Assembly: GCA_033558025.1 (NCBI GenBank)
Contig: JAUCEF010000017.1
Location: forward strand, 3,162,001 to 3,226,000
Origin: Phytophthora sp. 'mugwort'
Taxonomy: Eukaryota; Oomycota; Peronosporomycetes; Peronosporales; Peronosporaceae
DNA: 64,000 nucleotides
Reading direction: 5' to 3'
Within the stretch, counting starts at the first letter, position 1, and every line of letters starts with the position of its first letter. Of the stretch, positions 1 to 15,000 are shown piece after piece. The notes beneath the pieces are model-generated. The model searched no databases. It saw only the letters and a list, made by a program, of their open reading frames with translations, and was not told the origin of the DNA. Made by a program: the position numbers and the translations under genes.

Positions 1-3000
1 CCAACGGACTGTGAGCATCGTCGCACTCGTGATCCCTAACGCTACTTGAGTAGGTGCACTGGGCGTCGTGTATGGCTGCATCTTGGTCGGGGAGGACAAC
101 TGGAACTGGCCGTATCCTTGCGAGTTTTTCGCTCGAATACGCACAAAGTATGGTGTTCCTTTCGTGAGAGAAGAGAGTACACGACGATATGGTGCACTCA
201 TGCCCGTCAGGATCGCTACGACCACTGAAGTTGGAGTCGTGAAGACGCTGTCGAGCGCATATTGAATCTCATAGTCGGTGACCGTGTCGCCTCCGCTGTC
301 ATCAGGTGGACTGAAGAGAAGCACGAGCTCCGAGACCGAATACACCGCGAGCGTCACGGCCGTAGCAGGACCTGGTACTACCATTGGCTTTTGAGGGTTC
401 GGAGCCACGCCAGGTTTCCCAAAGCCGACTTCATTGTAGGCAGATACCCGTAGATTATAGAGCTGGCCTTTGTTCAACGCCCCCACCGACGGCACAACGC
501 GACTACCCACGCAACTCGGAGGTAATACTCCAGCTCGCACCTTCGTCACAATGACATCATATGTCGCACTAGTACATAGCGTCGGATCAGCGCAAGTTAG
601 TTTGATAGTCTTTGCCGCCAGCGCGAAACTATCGCCGGGATCCAGAAACGTAATGGACCACGTGTAGCCTCCGTCTGCTGCTGGGGCCACGCTGCGCTGG
701 ACGTCCACTCCGTTCGTCACGCGCGTCAAGGCGTTGAGTTTCGACTGCATCGAGCCCGATCTCTCGAGCCGTCCAAACGGGAAATTCGCGTTGCTCGTAC
801 AGGTTGGGCTCGATATGGTGCAGAAGACCTTGGAGCTGGTCACAGTGGTCGACCCGACTTCTTCACGAGTCGTAGCCACCGCATCCCATGGAATAGGAGC
901 CGAGAGCTCAATAGCATTCAGCCGGGTGAGCTGTAGGTGGAAATACCCGTTGGCAATCTTCGACGTGGACGCGACGGCGCTGGTGCGAACTGTTTCCACT
1001 CGCCAGACTGCCAACGTTGGCGCCACGGGACACCAGGCATCCTGCTGTCCTCGGTTTGTGAATAACGGGGACGGGTCGTACTCTATTCGGTACATTCTCA
1101 CAGCACTGCCGCCGTCGCTTATTGGTGCCGTCCACGTTGCTACAAGTTGAGTAGCAACCCCAGGATTTACATCCACCGATACACTAGTTGGCGGACCAGG
1201 TACTTGAAGCGGAGGAATGATACTCGTTGGGGAGGCTTGCGAGCGTACGCCCAGTCCGTGTGCGTTCTTGGCTGTCACGGCGACGAAATACGCCTGACCA
1301 GGTTTTAAACCGGCGATCGTATACGTCAGTGTCGCGGCATCCAGCGTTTCGTAATGCGTGTAGTCTACGGCTGCTTCGCCCGGTACTGCTAGCTCCACTA
1401 CGGATTGGTGAGGTGCGCCTTGCTGTCGTATGCTACCTAAGACAGCCGGCCAAGAGCCTGGACACGTGACCAGGTCGCTGCCAGGCAGACACAAGACGCC
1501 GTCTCCATCGACAGTATTATCGCCGTCTTTTACTCCTAAGAACGCGTCAGCAGGCGTAAGTTTGGACGGCTCCACAGTCAGAGACGGCAAGTTCCCCACG
1601 TTCGAGAGGTACGTGATCGTCCACACGTTTCCATAGTTAAAGGCGTTCCCTGCAAACGCCATGGCCTCTACCTTCACATTGACAACGCCAATCGTCGGGA
1701 GTGCTTCGAGTGCGAGCTTGAGGTTAGCTGCACTGATAGTCGCCGGCAAGTAGTTAGTCCAAGCTGAGCCCTTGTAGCCCAGTCGGAAGTATCCTCCGAC
1801 AGGTTTCGTGGCGTGATACGAGACGAGCACTTGCACCTCCATCTTGCCCGGGAACGTTGTCGACGACGGGGCTATGATCCCAGACGTGAGCTCGAACACT
1901 CTCCCGGTCACGTCCGAGCTGCCTACCACACCACCAATCTCTAACTGGAGTAAAGGTTGATCTCCAGCATTCATATCCACGTTGGCAAACGTGACGGTCC
2001 ATTGATAGCCCAGATTATTATTGATCGTAGAGCGAGACACCTCGACGTGACCCATCGGTAGCGCCGTACCGGCAGCGATATTCATGAGCGCACTACGGAG
2101 ATTTTCCGCTGACACATCCCTCCCTACGTACTCGGACTTTCCACCTCGAAACGAGAGAGCAAAGGGCAGTACTGTGGGCATCGTCAGCCATTTGAGTTCA
2201 ATCACTTGCACTTCGGGTCTCGATTGGGCACGCCACCACTCGATTTTGTAGCTTGTGAGCCCCAAACCGCCGTTGAACGCGGGCTTCTGCCACGTCACTG
2301 TGGCCGACTCAATCGGAGTCGAAGAACTCGTGAGTGTAGTCACCTTAGCGTTGATCGGTCCATCGGCATGTCGCGTCGGAGCGACCGGAGCAGGTGCAAT
2401 TCTGGCTCGACTGTAACCCACTGAGTTCTTGGCCTTCACCTGCGCAAAGTAGCGTGTCCCCGTCGTGAGACCTGTGAGATAGTAGATACGTGGCCCTCCA
2501 GCGAATAACTCTGGGATCGAACCACTGGATAAAAGCACCTCGATGGGCGCGTTCTTCGTAGCCGAGTCAAACGTCGAGACGGTGTCGAGATCGATCCAAA
2601 AGGCAGCAATTGCAGCGCCCCCCGTCCCTTTCCCGTCCCGTGTCGACGGCTGCACTTGCAACAGCAAGATCGTACCTGAATACGGATAGAGTTCGACCGC
2701 CAGCGGCGCATCCGGCGCGCGGTCCTTGGTCACGACAGCCAAGGGCGAACTCCACTTCCGATTGTCCGGCGGGACGCCGTCCAGAGCGATTTGTTGGACG
2801 GGCACGGAGTTGACCGCCGCCACGCGTACATAATAGTTAGTACCGACGACGAGGTTCGAGATCAAGTAACGGAACGGCGGCGATCCCTGAATACGTGCTC
2901 CTGCCACTTCTACAGGTGGGAAGACGTAGTATGCGAGGGAATAGACACGATTATTGAAGTTCTCGCAGCTGTGACTGCCTGTGACTTGCACGACCGCCGA

Positions 3001-6000
3001 GCTCACGACTTTCGAGACTTCCAACACGCAGCCCAGCTCCAAAATTGTGAATTCTGATCCCGCAGAGAGCAGTTCGGAAAGGGATTTCGTGACTGTAAGC
3101 ACGATGCCAGTCAGAGCTTTCGCACACGCCGTACAGACCACAAGACCATGTTTAAAGCTCCGGTCGACGTCCCATTGAACAATATACGAGGAAATATCCG
3201 TATTCGACTTGGGACTCATGTTAGACGCTGCCAAAGACGGTGGAGAGAAGAAGACCTCGATCTCATGGCCGGAGACGACCAGTAAATCCACGTTCGAAGG
3301 TGCGTCGGGCACTTGTCTGGGAGTCGCTGTGATCACGGCTCCTTCTGGACTTTCTCCCTTGCCATTCGCATTATACGCGTAAACTTGGATGTAGTATTGT
3401 TGTCCGGTGATAAGAGTCTTGGAGGTGTGAGACGGCAGATAATAGCATTTGTCACAACTATCGCCGTGTATACGCACAATCGCATCGACCGGATACAACC
3501 GCGGCACTTTCGCGCGTATGTAACTCAATGGCGATGTCACACTCAGCAGATCCACAATCCACACGTATCCTTTCGTCCACTCATAAACCGTGATACGTGT
3601 CTGTGTTGCTCCACGATACGCCACTTCTCGTCCATTCAAATCGCCCAGATACAGCCGTGTCGGGTGCAGTCCGGGGGAATTCAGGTCCGTACGGACAGTG
3701 TACCAGTCGCCACCAATACGAATCTCGTACCCTGGAAGTCCATACGCGGCCGACTCAAACGTGCACGTCTCACCAGCACTACACGTCACAAAGATCTCAC
3801 CTTGTGTCACGTCGACTTTGCCTGGAAGCGCTTGAAAGGATTTCTCACGAATGACGCCAACCGTTTGAATCGTATCGAGGTCTTCAAGCGCGTACCGTAG
3901 TTGATCAGCACTAGACTCGGCGTTTAACGGGCGCGTGTATTGGCCGTGGTAGCCTACTTGGAACGTTCCACTCATAGTCAGTGCGTGATCGTCGTTGTAC
4001 ACGCCGTTGATAGAAGCGTCCGTGTTGAGCACAATAGCGGCGTCAGCACCAACGTCTACGCCTTTTGTGATACTCAGATTGATATCAGCGTATACTCGAT
4101 CAAAGACGATCTTGATCTCAGAAGAGGTGGCAGTCTTACACAAGACACTTTGAGCTGCACTCGACACGCTGATACTCTCCGCTTCGACACCGAAAAGAGT
4201 CAACAAACTCGTCTCGACGTCCGTCAGCGCGGCGTTAAAGGCCACGTCGGTGTATTCCCCATTGGAGGTGAACCGTACCATGCCCTGCGACGCCGTGCAA
4301 GTGAAAACGACCACCTCTTTACGGAAATTGGTCGCCCCCGTCTGGATTCCCACCACGAACGCTACGGAATTATCACTGGATTGGATCAATGGGAGCGCAC
4401 CTGGTAGCGTCGTGAACGTGAGCTGGAACTCCGCATTCACCGCCAACACCGTCGCAGTCGTCACGGCCGAGATATCGACAGAGCCAACACTGGAGAGAGC
4501 TTCCAATGCAGCTTTGAGACCGGCCATCGTCGTGGCACCTGCAGTTGTTCCTGCAGCTACTGCCGTAAGTGTTACGGTTTCTACGCCGCGGAACTTGAGC
4601 GTGAACGTTCCGGCAGTGAGGATCGTGAGCTTCTGGACGTCACTGGTCTTAACCTGGAGCTTGTTTTTCGACCACGCAAGACTCGGAGCGTTCGTCGTGA
4701 TACGCTGCGTTCGGTAGAAAATGTCGGCGTCCGAGATAAACACGTCCGCAGGATTAGCCTTGAATGTCGACGACGTATCCCATCGAACCTGGTACTTTGT
4801 GATAGGACTACCATTATCCGTCGCTGGTGGATCAAACGAGAGCCACAGCTGGTCTCCCACTGCGTTCGACCCCTTCCTGACCTCCTTCGTAAACACCACG
4901 ACACCTTCTCCCGTTAAACCACTGGCATTCCCTTGGAGAAGTGGTAAATCTCCCGAATTTAGGATATTATCCAGGAAAGTAATCATCCAAGCGTATCCTC
5001 CTTCCTGGTCAGGACCGACTCGCTCAACATTTACTCGACCGACGACATCCAGAGCTTCCAGTTTTTCTTGCATGGATGAGCCGTCTGCGCTTGACTTCGT
5101 TGCCGTCTCGAGGGCGTTCCAGTCAATTGGTGCGGTTACTACGCTCTGATACGAGAGCGTAAACGTCCCACCCAAAGCATTCCCTTTGCGTACTTCTCGC
5201 ACCGATACGCGACTTCCCGTCCCCACCAATGAACTCGTAACTTGTAAAGTCGGCACGTCGCCACGATAGTCAAGAAAAGTAATTGTCCACGTGTATCCAA
5301 GCTGAGGAGACGGTGCCGACTGCTTGACTTGTACAGTGCCCACCCACGACATGGCTTCCAATGCGGTCTTCATTGTCCCGGCGTCTGCGTTGAACGGAAT
5401 GGGCGAAGATGCTTCCAGAAGGAAAGTGCCACTGAGCACGTTGCCATCCGTCAGTGTGTCCGTCTCACAGCCCGCCCCGGCGACCAGTTGAAAGGCGGCG
5501 TCCACAGCGCAAATAAACTGTGGTAAATCGCCTTCCGAGTCCTTGAACGCCACTGTCCAAAGGTAGCCGCCCTGCTCGTCAACAAGAGACTGAGACACGA
5601 GGACACTTCGAAAGACGGGGAGTCTGTCGAGGTCAGTCGTAAGCTGGGCAGCAGTGGCGCTCGCAGCGTCCACGAACGTGTTGGCTGCATTGAAGCCGCC
5701 GTAGTCGACCATTTCGATCTCCACTTTGCCATCCACACCCACCGTCGTAAGCGCGTTCTTCTCCTGCGTCTGAAAGGCTGTGCACGGTATAAAACGCAGT
5801 CGATTCACGTCCCCGTACACACCGTTGCCATGGAAGAAAAGGTGGTAGACAAACCCGTTCAGGGCGTTCATGGCGTCGCGCTCTCGCGTGACGTACACCT
5901 TGTCAATGTTCGACATGGCCTCGAGTGTAGCTCTCATCGTACTAGCGGACGCGTCGAACGGGATGCAAGCCGACGTCTTGGGCGCGCCCAGGTGTGTAAA

Positions 6001-9000
6001 CTCCAAGCTGTAAGACCCCGCGACGAGCGGCTTGTTCGCAGCTACAATGACCTGTTGGACGGCGGTATCCGTCCCCATGGCCGCGTCCGTCGGCATCGTC
6101 ACAGCACAGCGACTTGCCGCGCTTCCCGTCGTCACGAACGTGCGTTGGCACGTGATTAGTGACGTTTCTCCAGCAACTTTTGGGCCTACAAATGTGATCT
6201 GAAACACGTATCCATAGTCGAATTCCTCGGACGCATCGCCGTCGCGCGAGACCACGACGTCATCGGCCGTGACGGCAGCGTCGGCGACGGTTGTTAACGC
6301 GTCCTTGACTGCCTTGGCGTCGGCATTCCAAGGAATCGCGGCCGTCGCGGCTCCAATGGTTTTAAACGATCCAAGATTCGCATCGTCCTGCTCTTCTCTC
6401 GTAAACGTTAACGTGAACGTCCCCGACGTGATCGTTGCGTCTGCCGCGATTGTGACGGTCTGCACCGTTGGGACTCGGAAGGCCAACGAGCCTTGAATAC
6501 AGCCACCTGTGGCACACGACGGCGCCGCAAACGTCCGCAGTGTCTGCACCTCGGCGATACTGGCAGCCTCCGTCGTGATCTCCTGGATTTCAATGACGTG
6601 AGACGCAGCGAGCCGGATCTCCTGCACTTCATGCTCATAAAGCGCGTACCCGGCCGCAATATTCTGAACTGCTGAGGCTGCGCCACTCGGCAAGATGAAG
6701 CTAGAGGCTGTAAATGGACCAGTTCCAATGTCGGTCAACGCGGCGACGTGGACATGGTACGTGATGCCAGCGAGAAGGTTCGGGGTCACATACGAGTTGG
6801 ACGCAGAGCCCGCGATAAAGTCATCAACAACCGTCAGTGTCCCGGCCGCGAGCGCTTTCGTTTGCTTGCCCAGTTGCGGGAGATTTCCGAGTGCCGACTT
6901 GAACTTAATAGTCCAGAGGAAGCCATTCACCTTAAACACGTCAAGGCTCGTAGCACTGGCCAAGTAGCTTGATGCGACAGTCGGGTCATCCAGTCGAGCC
7001 AATGGTATGGAGTTACGAAAGAAGGACGGGGCGCCGTCAATACCATCCCGAATCGTAGACACGACCACGTCTCCAGAGCCAAAGCTTGTCAGTATTCCCT
7101 TTGTGATAGACGCGATGTCTCCAGTAACAGACGCTCCACTGAAGTAAATCGTATACACGAATCCATGAAGGGCTAGTGTGGAATCCGTCCGTCTTGTGAC
7201 CGTAATGTCGCCTGCTGTCATGCCCGAGACGGCTAATGCCGTCTCCATGGCTCTCTCCGATGCGTCCCAGGCAAGACTCGCAGTCGTTTGTCCTTGCACA
7301 CTGAGTGTATACGTGGCGCCAGGTGCAATGTCGTTTGCTGTGTTCACCACAATTAGTCGCTGGACTTCAAACTGCTCGCTCCTGACGCGAAATTGCTGCG
7401 ATATGCTGTACGCGACGTGCCGGGCACCGGGGGCTTCTCCATTATACACCGTCGTAAGAGCAAACGCGCCAGAATTCCTGCCTCTCTCCCTTTCGGATGT
7501 TACAACAACATTTGTCGTAACAGTAGCAATGGTACACGCCGCATTAGAGCCTCGTACTGTCAATAGCGGCACTTTGCCCGTGACCAAGTCCCCCACAAAC
7601 GTGACGCGATAGATATATCCATTAGGTACGACATTTACATCGGTATCTCTCGCCACGAAGACCCCGTCGCTCCCAATAGTGTCTAACGCATTCAACGCGC
7701 TCTCAAGAACCGATGCACCAGCACTAAACGCAACACAAGTCGTCGTCTTTCCCCCAAAAATGAGCTGGAAAGTATCCGTTGCTGTCTTGTCTTTCACAAT
7801 CAAAACTTGCACGTCGCTGCTCCCACCGGCTTCGATCGTTTCCATGGACGCGCGACGGACACTGCCACCGTTTGATACCCAGCCCGTCATGCAGACCGAG
7901 CCTTCGCCTTCGTGTTGGAGCCAGATTGGGGCCACGCGCGCCGTCGTCGTATACTCCATAAAATACACGTCGTACGTGTATCCGGGCGAGCCGTGTCGAA
8001 CTGTTTCCATGATTAAAGCTGGGTGACCACCTACCGCCGTCGACGAGCAAGGGCTTTGACCGACGTTCACCACTTGAAGCAGCGGCACATCTCCAATAAC
8101 GGGACTGTAGCCGCCGGTCACGGGTCCTCGAAAGTGGATCAAATACTCATAGCCAAAGCCCCACGTGGACGAGCCGTCACCGTCGCGTGTCACGTTGATA
8201 TGATCCACCGCGAGGTCTAAATTACTCAAACTATTGAGTTCTTTTTGCAACTCAAGTGCCGAGACTCCGTACCGGATGCAATTTGTCGCCGATGTCGCGC
8301 CAGCGTGTGTAAACTGCAGCTGGAAGAGCCCCGAGCTGTCGGACGTCACTTCGGCTTCTGCCGTCATTCGAAGTCGCTGGAGTTCCGTTTGAGAGCTCCC
8401 TCCACCACGTCGCGTCACGAGCACTTTCCCAGTACTCAACGTGGTCTCCAGCGCTTCTTTCAAGTCGCTAGCGGGGGCTCCCCACAAGATACAGTCCGTT
8501 TCTTTGCCGTCAAGCGACATTTTGTAGTATCCGTTCGTATCAAGTACCTGGCCCGAGTCAGTGGCGAGTGACAAGCGTTGGTGAGGCAGATTGCCGCCTT
8601 GTGTGACCACTTTGACCGTCACCGTCGCGTCCGCGACACCCGTACAGCTCGCACTTGTCGGTTGTAGCGTGGCCACATCCCCCGCCACGGCATCACCCAA
8701 GAAATAGACGGAATAGACATACCCCGTCTTCGTACCGAGCACCACACGCTCGGATCTCGACACGAGCACGTCATCCATCTCGGAATTCACATCAATCGCC
8801 AGCAATAAACCAAACAAGGCGGTCTGAAGCGTCCTAGCCTGTTCCGAGACCGTTAAGCACCCCGTCGGACCGTACGTTACTCCTGCTCTTGAAAGCGTGA
8901 GGCCGTAGTAGTCGACATGTTGACTCGCAGTCCACGAGGCGGTAGGAATCGCGGCCGTCAGCGTCTGAATCTCATGACCCGAGCGCTGAATTTCGTACGG

Positions 9001-12000
9001 CAGACCGTCGATTCGAAGCTGCATGGCAGGATACAAGAGCTTTGTCGACGCCGGAGCTACAGCCACGACGATGGGGGATAAAGCGCTCACGGTCACAACT
9101 GAAGTCTCGCTTAATGCCGTAAATGGAGCGTCACCGTTCGAGCCGACCAGGTTTTCAATCGAAGAAGAGCCAAATCGGATCGGGTCAGTCGGGGACAAAT
9201 ACTCACGAATGTCGTCAACGCCACTGATCGTGGCTGTGAACGCGTCTCGGGAGATCTTTGCAGTCACGCCCGGGAGCTTCTGTGTGAGTAAATATCCCTG
9301 CGTGACGTCCACTTCTCCGACTAAATCCATGGCTTCGATCCCCTGCTTTACAGCTTCAGCTGTAGATGAATACAGCAATAACGGCGTCTGAGCATTGGCC
9401 GTACTCAACGCAAAGCTACCGAGAAGTGGTAGAGATCCCGCCGTGTCGGTGTAAACTGCGATCGAGCGACCATTTCCATGGAGAGAAGTCATGTAATTTA
9501 CGGTAAATTGATCCAGATTGCCACTTCCAGGTGGGAACGTGACGCCTTCGTGTTCCCCAGTCACGCGCAAGAACCGGATCCGCCACCGAAAGCCTCCTCT
9601 CGTCCCCGAGTTCTCCACCGGGACGTCATCCCAGCCGCCTGAGCATAACGAGTCCATACACCCCGTCTCGACTGACGGATAGTTCATGCGCTGCACCGTC
9701 ACGCGTCCGATCGTGTCCATTTCGTTGATCTTTTGCTCCATTCGTGTTGGCTCTTCGTTAAAGGCCATTGCCCGAGGACCAAACGATGAGTGAAAATCAA
9801 GAGTAAATGATCCACTCAGCCCTTCCGACCCTTTTGTCGTCTCCAAGACACTGATCGGGTCCGTGAATAGCGTCGTCTCGGAAGCAAACGAAGCCGTAAT
9901 CGCCGGTATATCGCCAGCCCCCGGCGGCGTCGACGACGGATTCGAAATGAAGCGAACCCGCCACGACATGTCGCCGTATCTGCCATGAACTCGTTTCTCA
10001 ACGCTCACTTTACGCCCGGAACCAGTCGCCGAGGCTTCCAGCACGCGCTGAACCAGCTGCCCGTCGCCGTTCCACGGCACGAGAATCGATATACCCAACG
10101 CCGTCGCCGTATTCCCAGCGTTCAGATCGTCACAGACTAGTAACTGGACGTGGATATCTGGCGGGGACACGCTCACGACTTGAAACACGCAGCTCGTGAT
10201 TGTCCCCACAATGAATCGATCGTTAACCAGGAGATGCGACGCTATCGTATCAGCTCCCGACGCGATGGCCAACGTTGTCACTGTACATGACGTACCGACG
10301 GCGTTCGCACAATTAAGTCTCACGCTGTACCGCTGGGCCACTCCTGCATCCCCCAGTACTTGAAAACTCGTGAAGTCTCCACGTAAAATCGCGCCATCTT
10401 GTCTTGTACTCGCTGTCGCGTGCTGTGTCGATCCTTTGAGTAATGTTTCAATTGTAGTCATCTCCGGGAGGTCTCCGGGGGAGTTGCAGACGTCCGTGCC
10501 GTCTCCTAGTGGCTCAAGCTGTTCGCACGGGTGCGTGGCGTCACTAGCGTCTCTCAAGAACGTCACTGTCCATTCATACCCGCCAGTCATTCGATCTACC
10601 ATACTTCTCGAGACGTCCACGTCGCCAACATTCGCCATTCTCTCTAGAATCTCTTCCACGGATGTCCCTGTCTGTCCACTCTCTTGTTTTGTCGCGACGG
10701 CATTATGCGCGATCGGGTCACTGGTCACGACAGTTCGTACGGCCAGATGAGGCGAGCCACGGGAGTCTAAAGACACGGAAAAGGATCCAGCAAGCGGCCC
10801 AACACCTTCAGTCACAACGTCGGTAACACACGATTGAGAGCCGTCGTGTATTGTCGTCACTAAACTGCTTTTATCACACGTCAAGAGGAACGTATGGCCA
10901 ACGTGACGTCCCCACGCCTTGGAATACCCCGACTCCCAAACGTCGTCCCAGGCTGCTGCTGCTCCTTTCCAATTGCCCTCAATGCCCGCAGAATGATCCA
11001 TTGTGGGGTCCGCCCACACGGACGAACGGAACGTGATAAACCACGTATATCCAAACACTTGAGAGGAGGTGGGAGACCCTCTCGAGACGATGACGCTGCT
11101 GGGTTTAATCGTGCGTAAACTGTTGAGTTGCGCTTGGACTGCCGTCGCGTCGGCCGTCGCCAAGATCGGGCCGGTCGTCTCGCCATTAAACACGAGCTGA
11201 AAGGCTCCAGCCAGCTCATTCCCCTTTTGAATCTCATTCACAATCGTGCGACCATTATTACTGCCAGTTGTTGAGGTAAGCTGCGTCACCAGCTCGAGAT
11301 TGTCAAGATCACCGGGGGTACTGTCGTCGATAAACTCAATGGTCCAGTTAAAGCCTCTGGCTTGTGAAGCTGCCGAGCGCGTGATGATAATTGAGGGGAT
11401 TTTCAGACTGTTCTGGAAGAACGATTCAAACGCGGTATCTCGGATCTCTTCGTCCAATTTCTCGAGAGATGTATCGACTCCAATTGTACACGTTTCATCT
11501 GTTACTGAGCCAAAGGAGAACGTCATCGTGCCGCCCACTTGGTTGCCATTAGTACAAGCCACACTTGGGTTTAATAACGCATGAGTAGCGTCTCCGATAC
11601 TCACTTGAGGAGTGTACAGCATACTATCGGAGCTTCCAAGACCCGTACTGACGACTTTGATCGTTGGGATATCCCACCCACGAGTCTTAAACGTCATCTG
11701 CCACGTGAACCCACCCGACCATTTGTTCCCCGAAGCAGAATACGCACTTCTCCTGACTTGTACCGTCCCAAAGACCGACGTGCCTGTTTCTTGGTCCGTC
11801 ACAGCTCCCAACACGTTTTCCATCATACTTTCGGATACATCCCACGGCATTTCAGCACTATATTCGGTCACAGCGTCACTATACGCCGCGTTCGTATCTG
11901 CGGCATCTGTGTCTTCCTGACTCACTAGACCAACCTTAAACGTACCTGTGAGCATACTTCCCGTGGTCTTTCGCGTCACGAGACAAGTCACGTTAGTCCC

Positions 12001-15000
12001 AGCTTGGCTTGGTATGAGATTTGACTCGTCGCACTCCAATAGGGGGATTTTCCCCGTTCGTTTCGTGAAAGTCACGGAATAAATCGCTCCTACGAAATCG
12101 GACGTGACGGCCAAAGTACGTTCCACCGTCGTGGCGTCCAGGAGGTCCGTGACATTGAGCGCAGTTTGCACGTCGCTGCCATCGACTGCCACAGCCACTG
12201 AACTCTTGACTGGGATGCTGGAGATTCGAATCTGAGGAGCTCGATACAAGGAAAAGGTGGCCCCAGTGAATGGACTACACAAGACGCCTGGATCCTCGGG
12301 TGCAAGAGTGATCGTCCCGGCTGCTAGTGTGACCACATGAGCTTCAAACGAGCAAACGCCAGCAATTAACTTGCTCCCGGGGGTAACTTGGCTCAAATCA
12401 CCCGTCACGGTGAAGGTTAAACCGTTAAAATCTGTCACACATGAAGCGCACAGCAGATCAGTAGGCGTACAAGCGGCACTGAACGTCGAGGCCGCGTTCG
12501 GATCCGAGTACGATTCGCACGTGTACACGAGTGAGAAGAAGGAAGAAGCAGCAGGAAGAAGAGAGTCGAATGTGAGCTCGTTTCCTGGAGTTTCCTCTCT
12601 TAAGACAGGAACGATGACGTTGCCATTAAACGTCAGTGTACCGCCCACAGTTAACAGAGCTACGTCTCCACCAACGTCATTCCCTGTAAACGTAATCCAG
12701 TAAATATAAGTGAGATCGTCACCTGTTGTACCGGTTCCAGCCTTAATGGTCGTGCGACTGACATCCACTGTATCGATATTAACCAGTTTCTCTAGTTCCG
12801 CTTTGACGGTTCCTGCGGCCGTCGTATCGATAGTTTCTTGTATTGAGACCAGGAGATCAGCAGTGTCAGCACTTTGTTTCGTAGTCGCTGGACAGTAAGT
12901 ACACACGGAAGTATCAAACGTGAGCGAAACTGTCCCCGTGATCGACGCGGTGTTGCCAACTCCGCCTGGAAATTCCAGTGTGAGATTCTGAACTTCATTC
13001 ACGCGCTGCACGCCGATTGTAACGTCCTGCACTTCAAATCCCTCGCTAATTGTCGTCCGAATAGCTTGGATTTCATCCACATCGTCGTCATCGAGCCGTA
13101 ATTCCTGAATCTCGTTGATATCTTGAGCCGACGTCACGACCTTCTGCACTTCGTCTCGCACGGCCTCGTTGCTTGTCGTGATCACTTGAATCTCGTCCAT
13201 ACCCGTGAAAGTGCTTCTCACTTCTTGCTCTTCATTCACCACCTCGACCGTCACTTCAACAAACTGCTCTTCATTGACTACGTCGCTTTGAAGGACAACC
13301 GACTGCATCTCACGAACGATTGGGATCGTCGTACTCGCACTCTGACCACTAGAGAAATCCTCCTGTTCATCCCATTGAATCTTGTACGACTTGAGGCTCG
13401 AGCCGCCATCAAACAACGGGTTCGTCCACTTCGCCTTCACAGACGTCGCTGACTCCACACGGAGCGTCAAGTTTTGTGGTGCACTAGGCGGTTGATTCGT
13501 GACCACGACTGAAGACGGAACAGTTAACCGTGGAGCACCAGAACCTTTGGCATTAAACGCTGTGATTCGAAGACTGTACGACGAGCCGGCGACAAGGATA
13601 TCCGAGCGAACTCCAGTGACGGCATCGTCCCCACCAATAAGGAAGGAACGTTCAGTGCCGTCGACCAGGCCAAACGCTGCAGGTGAATCAAAAGCTGGCG
13701 ACGGATCCCATTCAATCATGTATTGAGTGATGGGCAAGCCACCATCACCTCCATAGTAGAATTTGTCAGTAGAAGAGGCCTCCCATTCCACCAAAATGGC
13801 GTAACTTGACAGCACAGTCGCCGTCGCATTCTCTACTCGACCAGGTGTACGATCCATTGGTCTCGCGTACTTTGGGACTGGCAATCCATAGACACCGTCT
13901 CCTTGATCATTCATCGCGAGTATACGGACATAATACGTCGTTAGTACCGGCGTCCAGAGGTTGTAAAAGTAAGGACCAGCATCTGTAGCGCTCACTTTAA
14001 CGACCGTTTGGAAGTCGTAATTGGGGGTATTGACGTTTGCAAACGTGCTGCTTGTATCCCATTGAATCCGATAGCTTAGAATCGCTGTTCCTCCATCCGT
14101 TAACGGAGCAAGCCACCTTAATTTCAGAGATTTACTTGACAATACCAATAATTCCACATCTTGTGGGACGGAAGATGTTGTTCGTGGGGTTTGAAACACT
14201 GGACTACTACTTGCTGCATAGCCATAGCCTTGTTCGTTATGTGCTCGTACACGGACGGCATATGGCTGTCCAGTCTGGAGTCCTGGGATGACATAACGCC
14301 GTGTACCTGGTGGCAACTCGACGGCAGCTCCTGCTACGCCGTCTCGCTCACAATAGAACGATGGTTGACTACCGGCAAACGTTCTTGCTGTCAGGACTCG
14401 AGCACCGGGTCCTTGTAGCTCTGTCCCATCTACACGAAGCAGCGACACGTCATTCTTGAACTCGGACAGGAATGTGACGGCCCAGTTGTAACCGTAGCCG
14501 TTGGCAGACCTGGTCACGTTCACAGCTCCAATTGTCACGAGATTTTCCAGTGCCGTCTGTATTGCCATCGCCGAACTGTCGTGTGGTAAAGCTGGCGTCG
14601 TATCCGACAAACCGCCACTGGCAAACGCTAGTCGGAACGTCCCACTGATCGGTTGAAGCCCCTTTTGAACGACGTCCACGACCAAACCCGGGTTGTTACC
14701 TGTCCAGCTGTCACTTGGGGACACTTGAAGGACTTGTTGTGGTCCGATATGACCCGCTAGAAACGTAATTTGCCACTCATATCCATACGCACTCTTGAAT
14801 ACTGGCACAGGAATGGTTACTTCTAGATCGGTATCAATCGTGAAGCTTGTCGTGGTTAACACAGCTGTAAGTATCCGTTCATTCCCTGCAATCCAGATAA
14901 TATCGTCCTTTGCGAGCTTGGTCTCTGCTATCGTGGCACTAGACGCTGTATGCCACGTGACAGTCGTCCCGTTTGCAGTCACAAGTAAGCCCGATACACG

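Noticed and set aside
3313..3900. 195-codon plus-strand ORF, and many others across 1-21.5 kb
   Set aside because: All lie opposite the giant minus-strand frame and show no family features.
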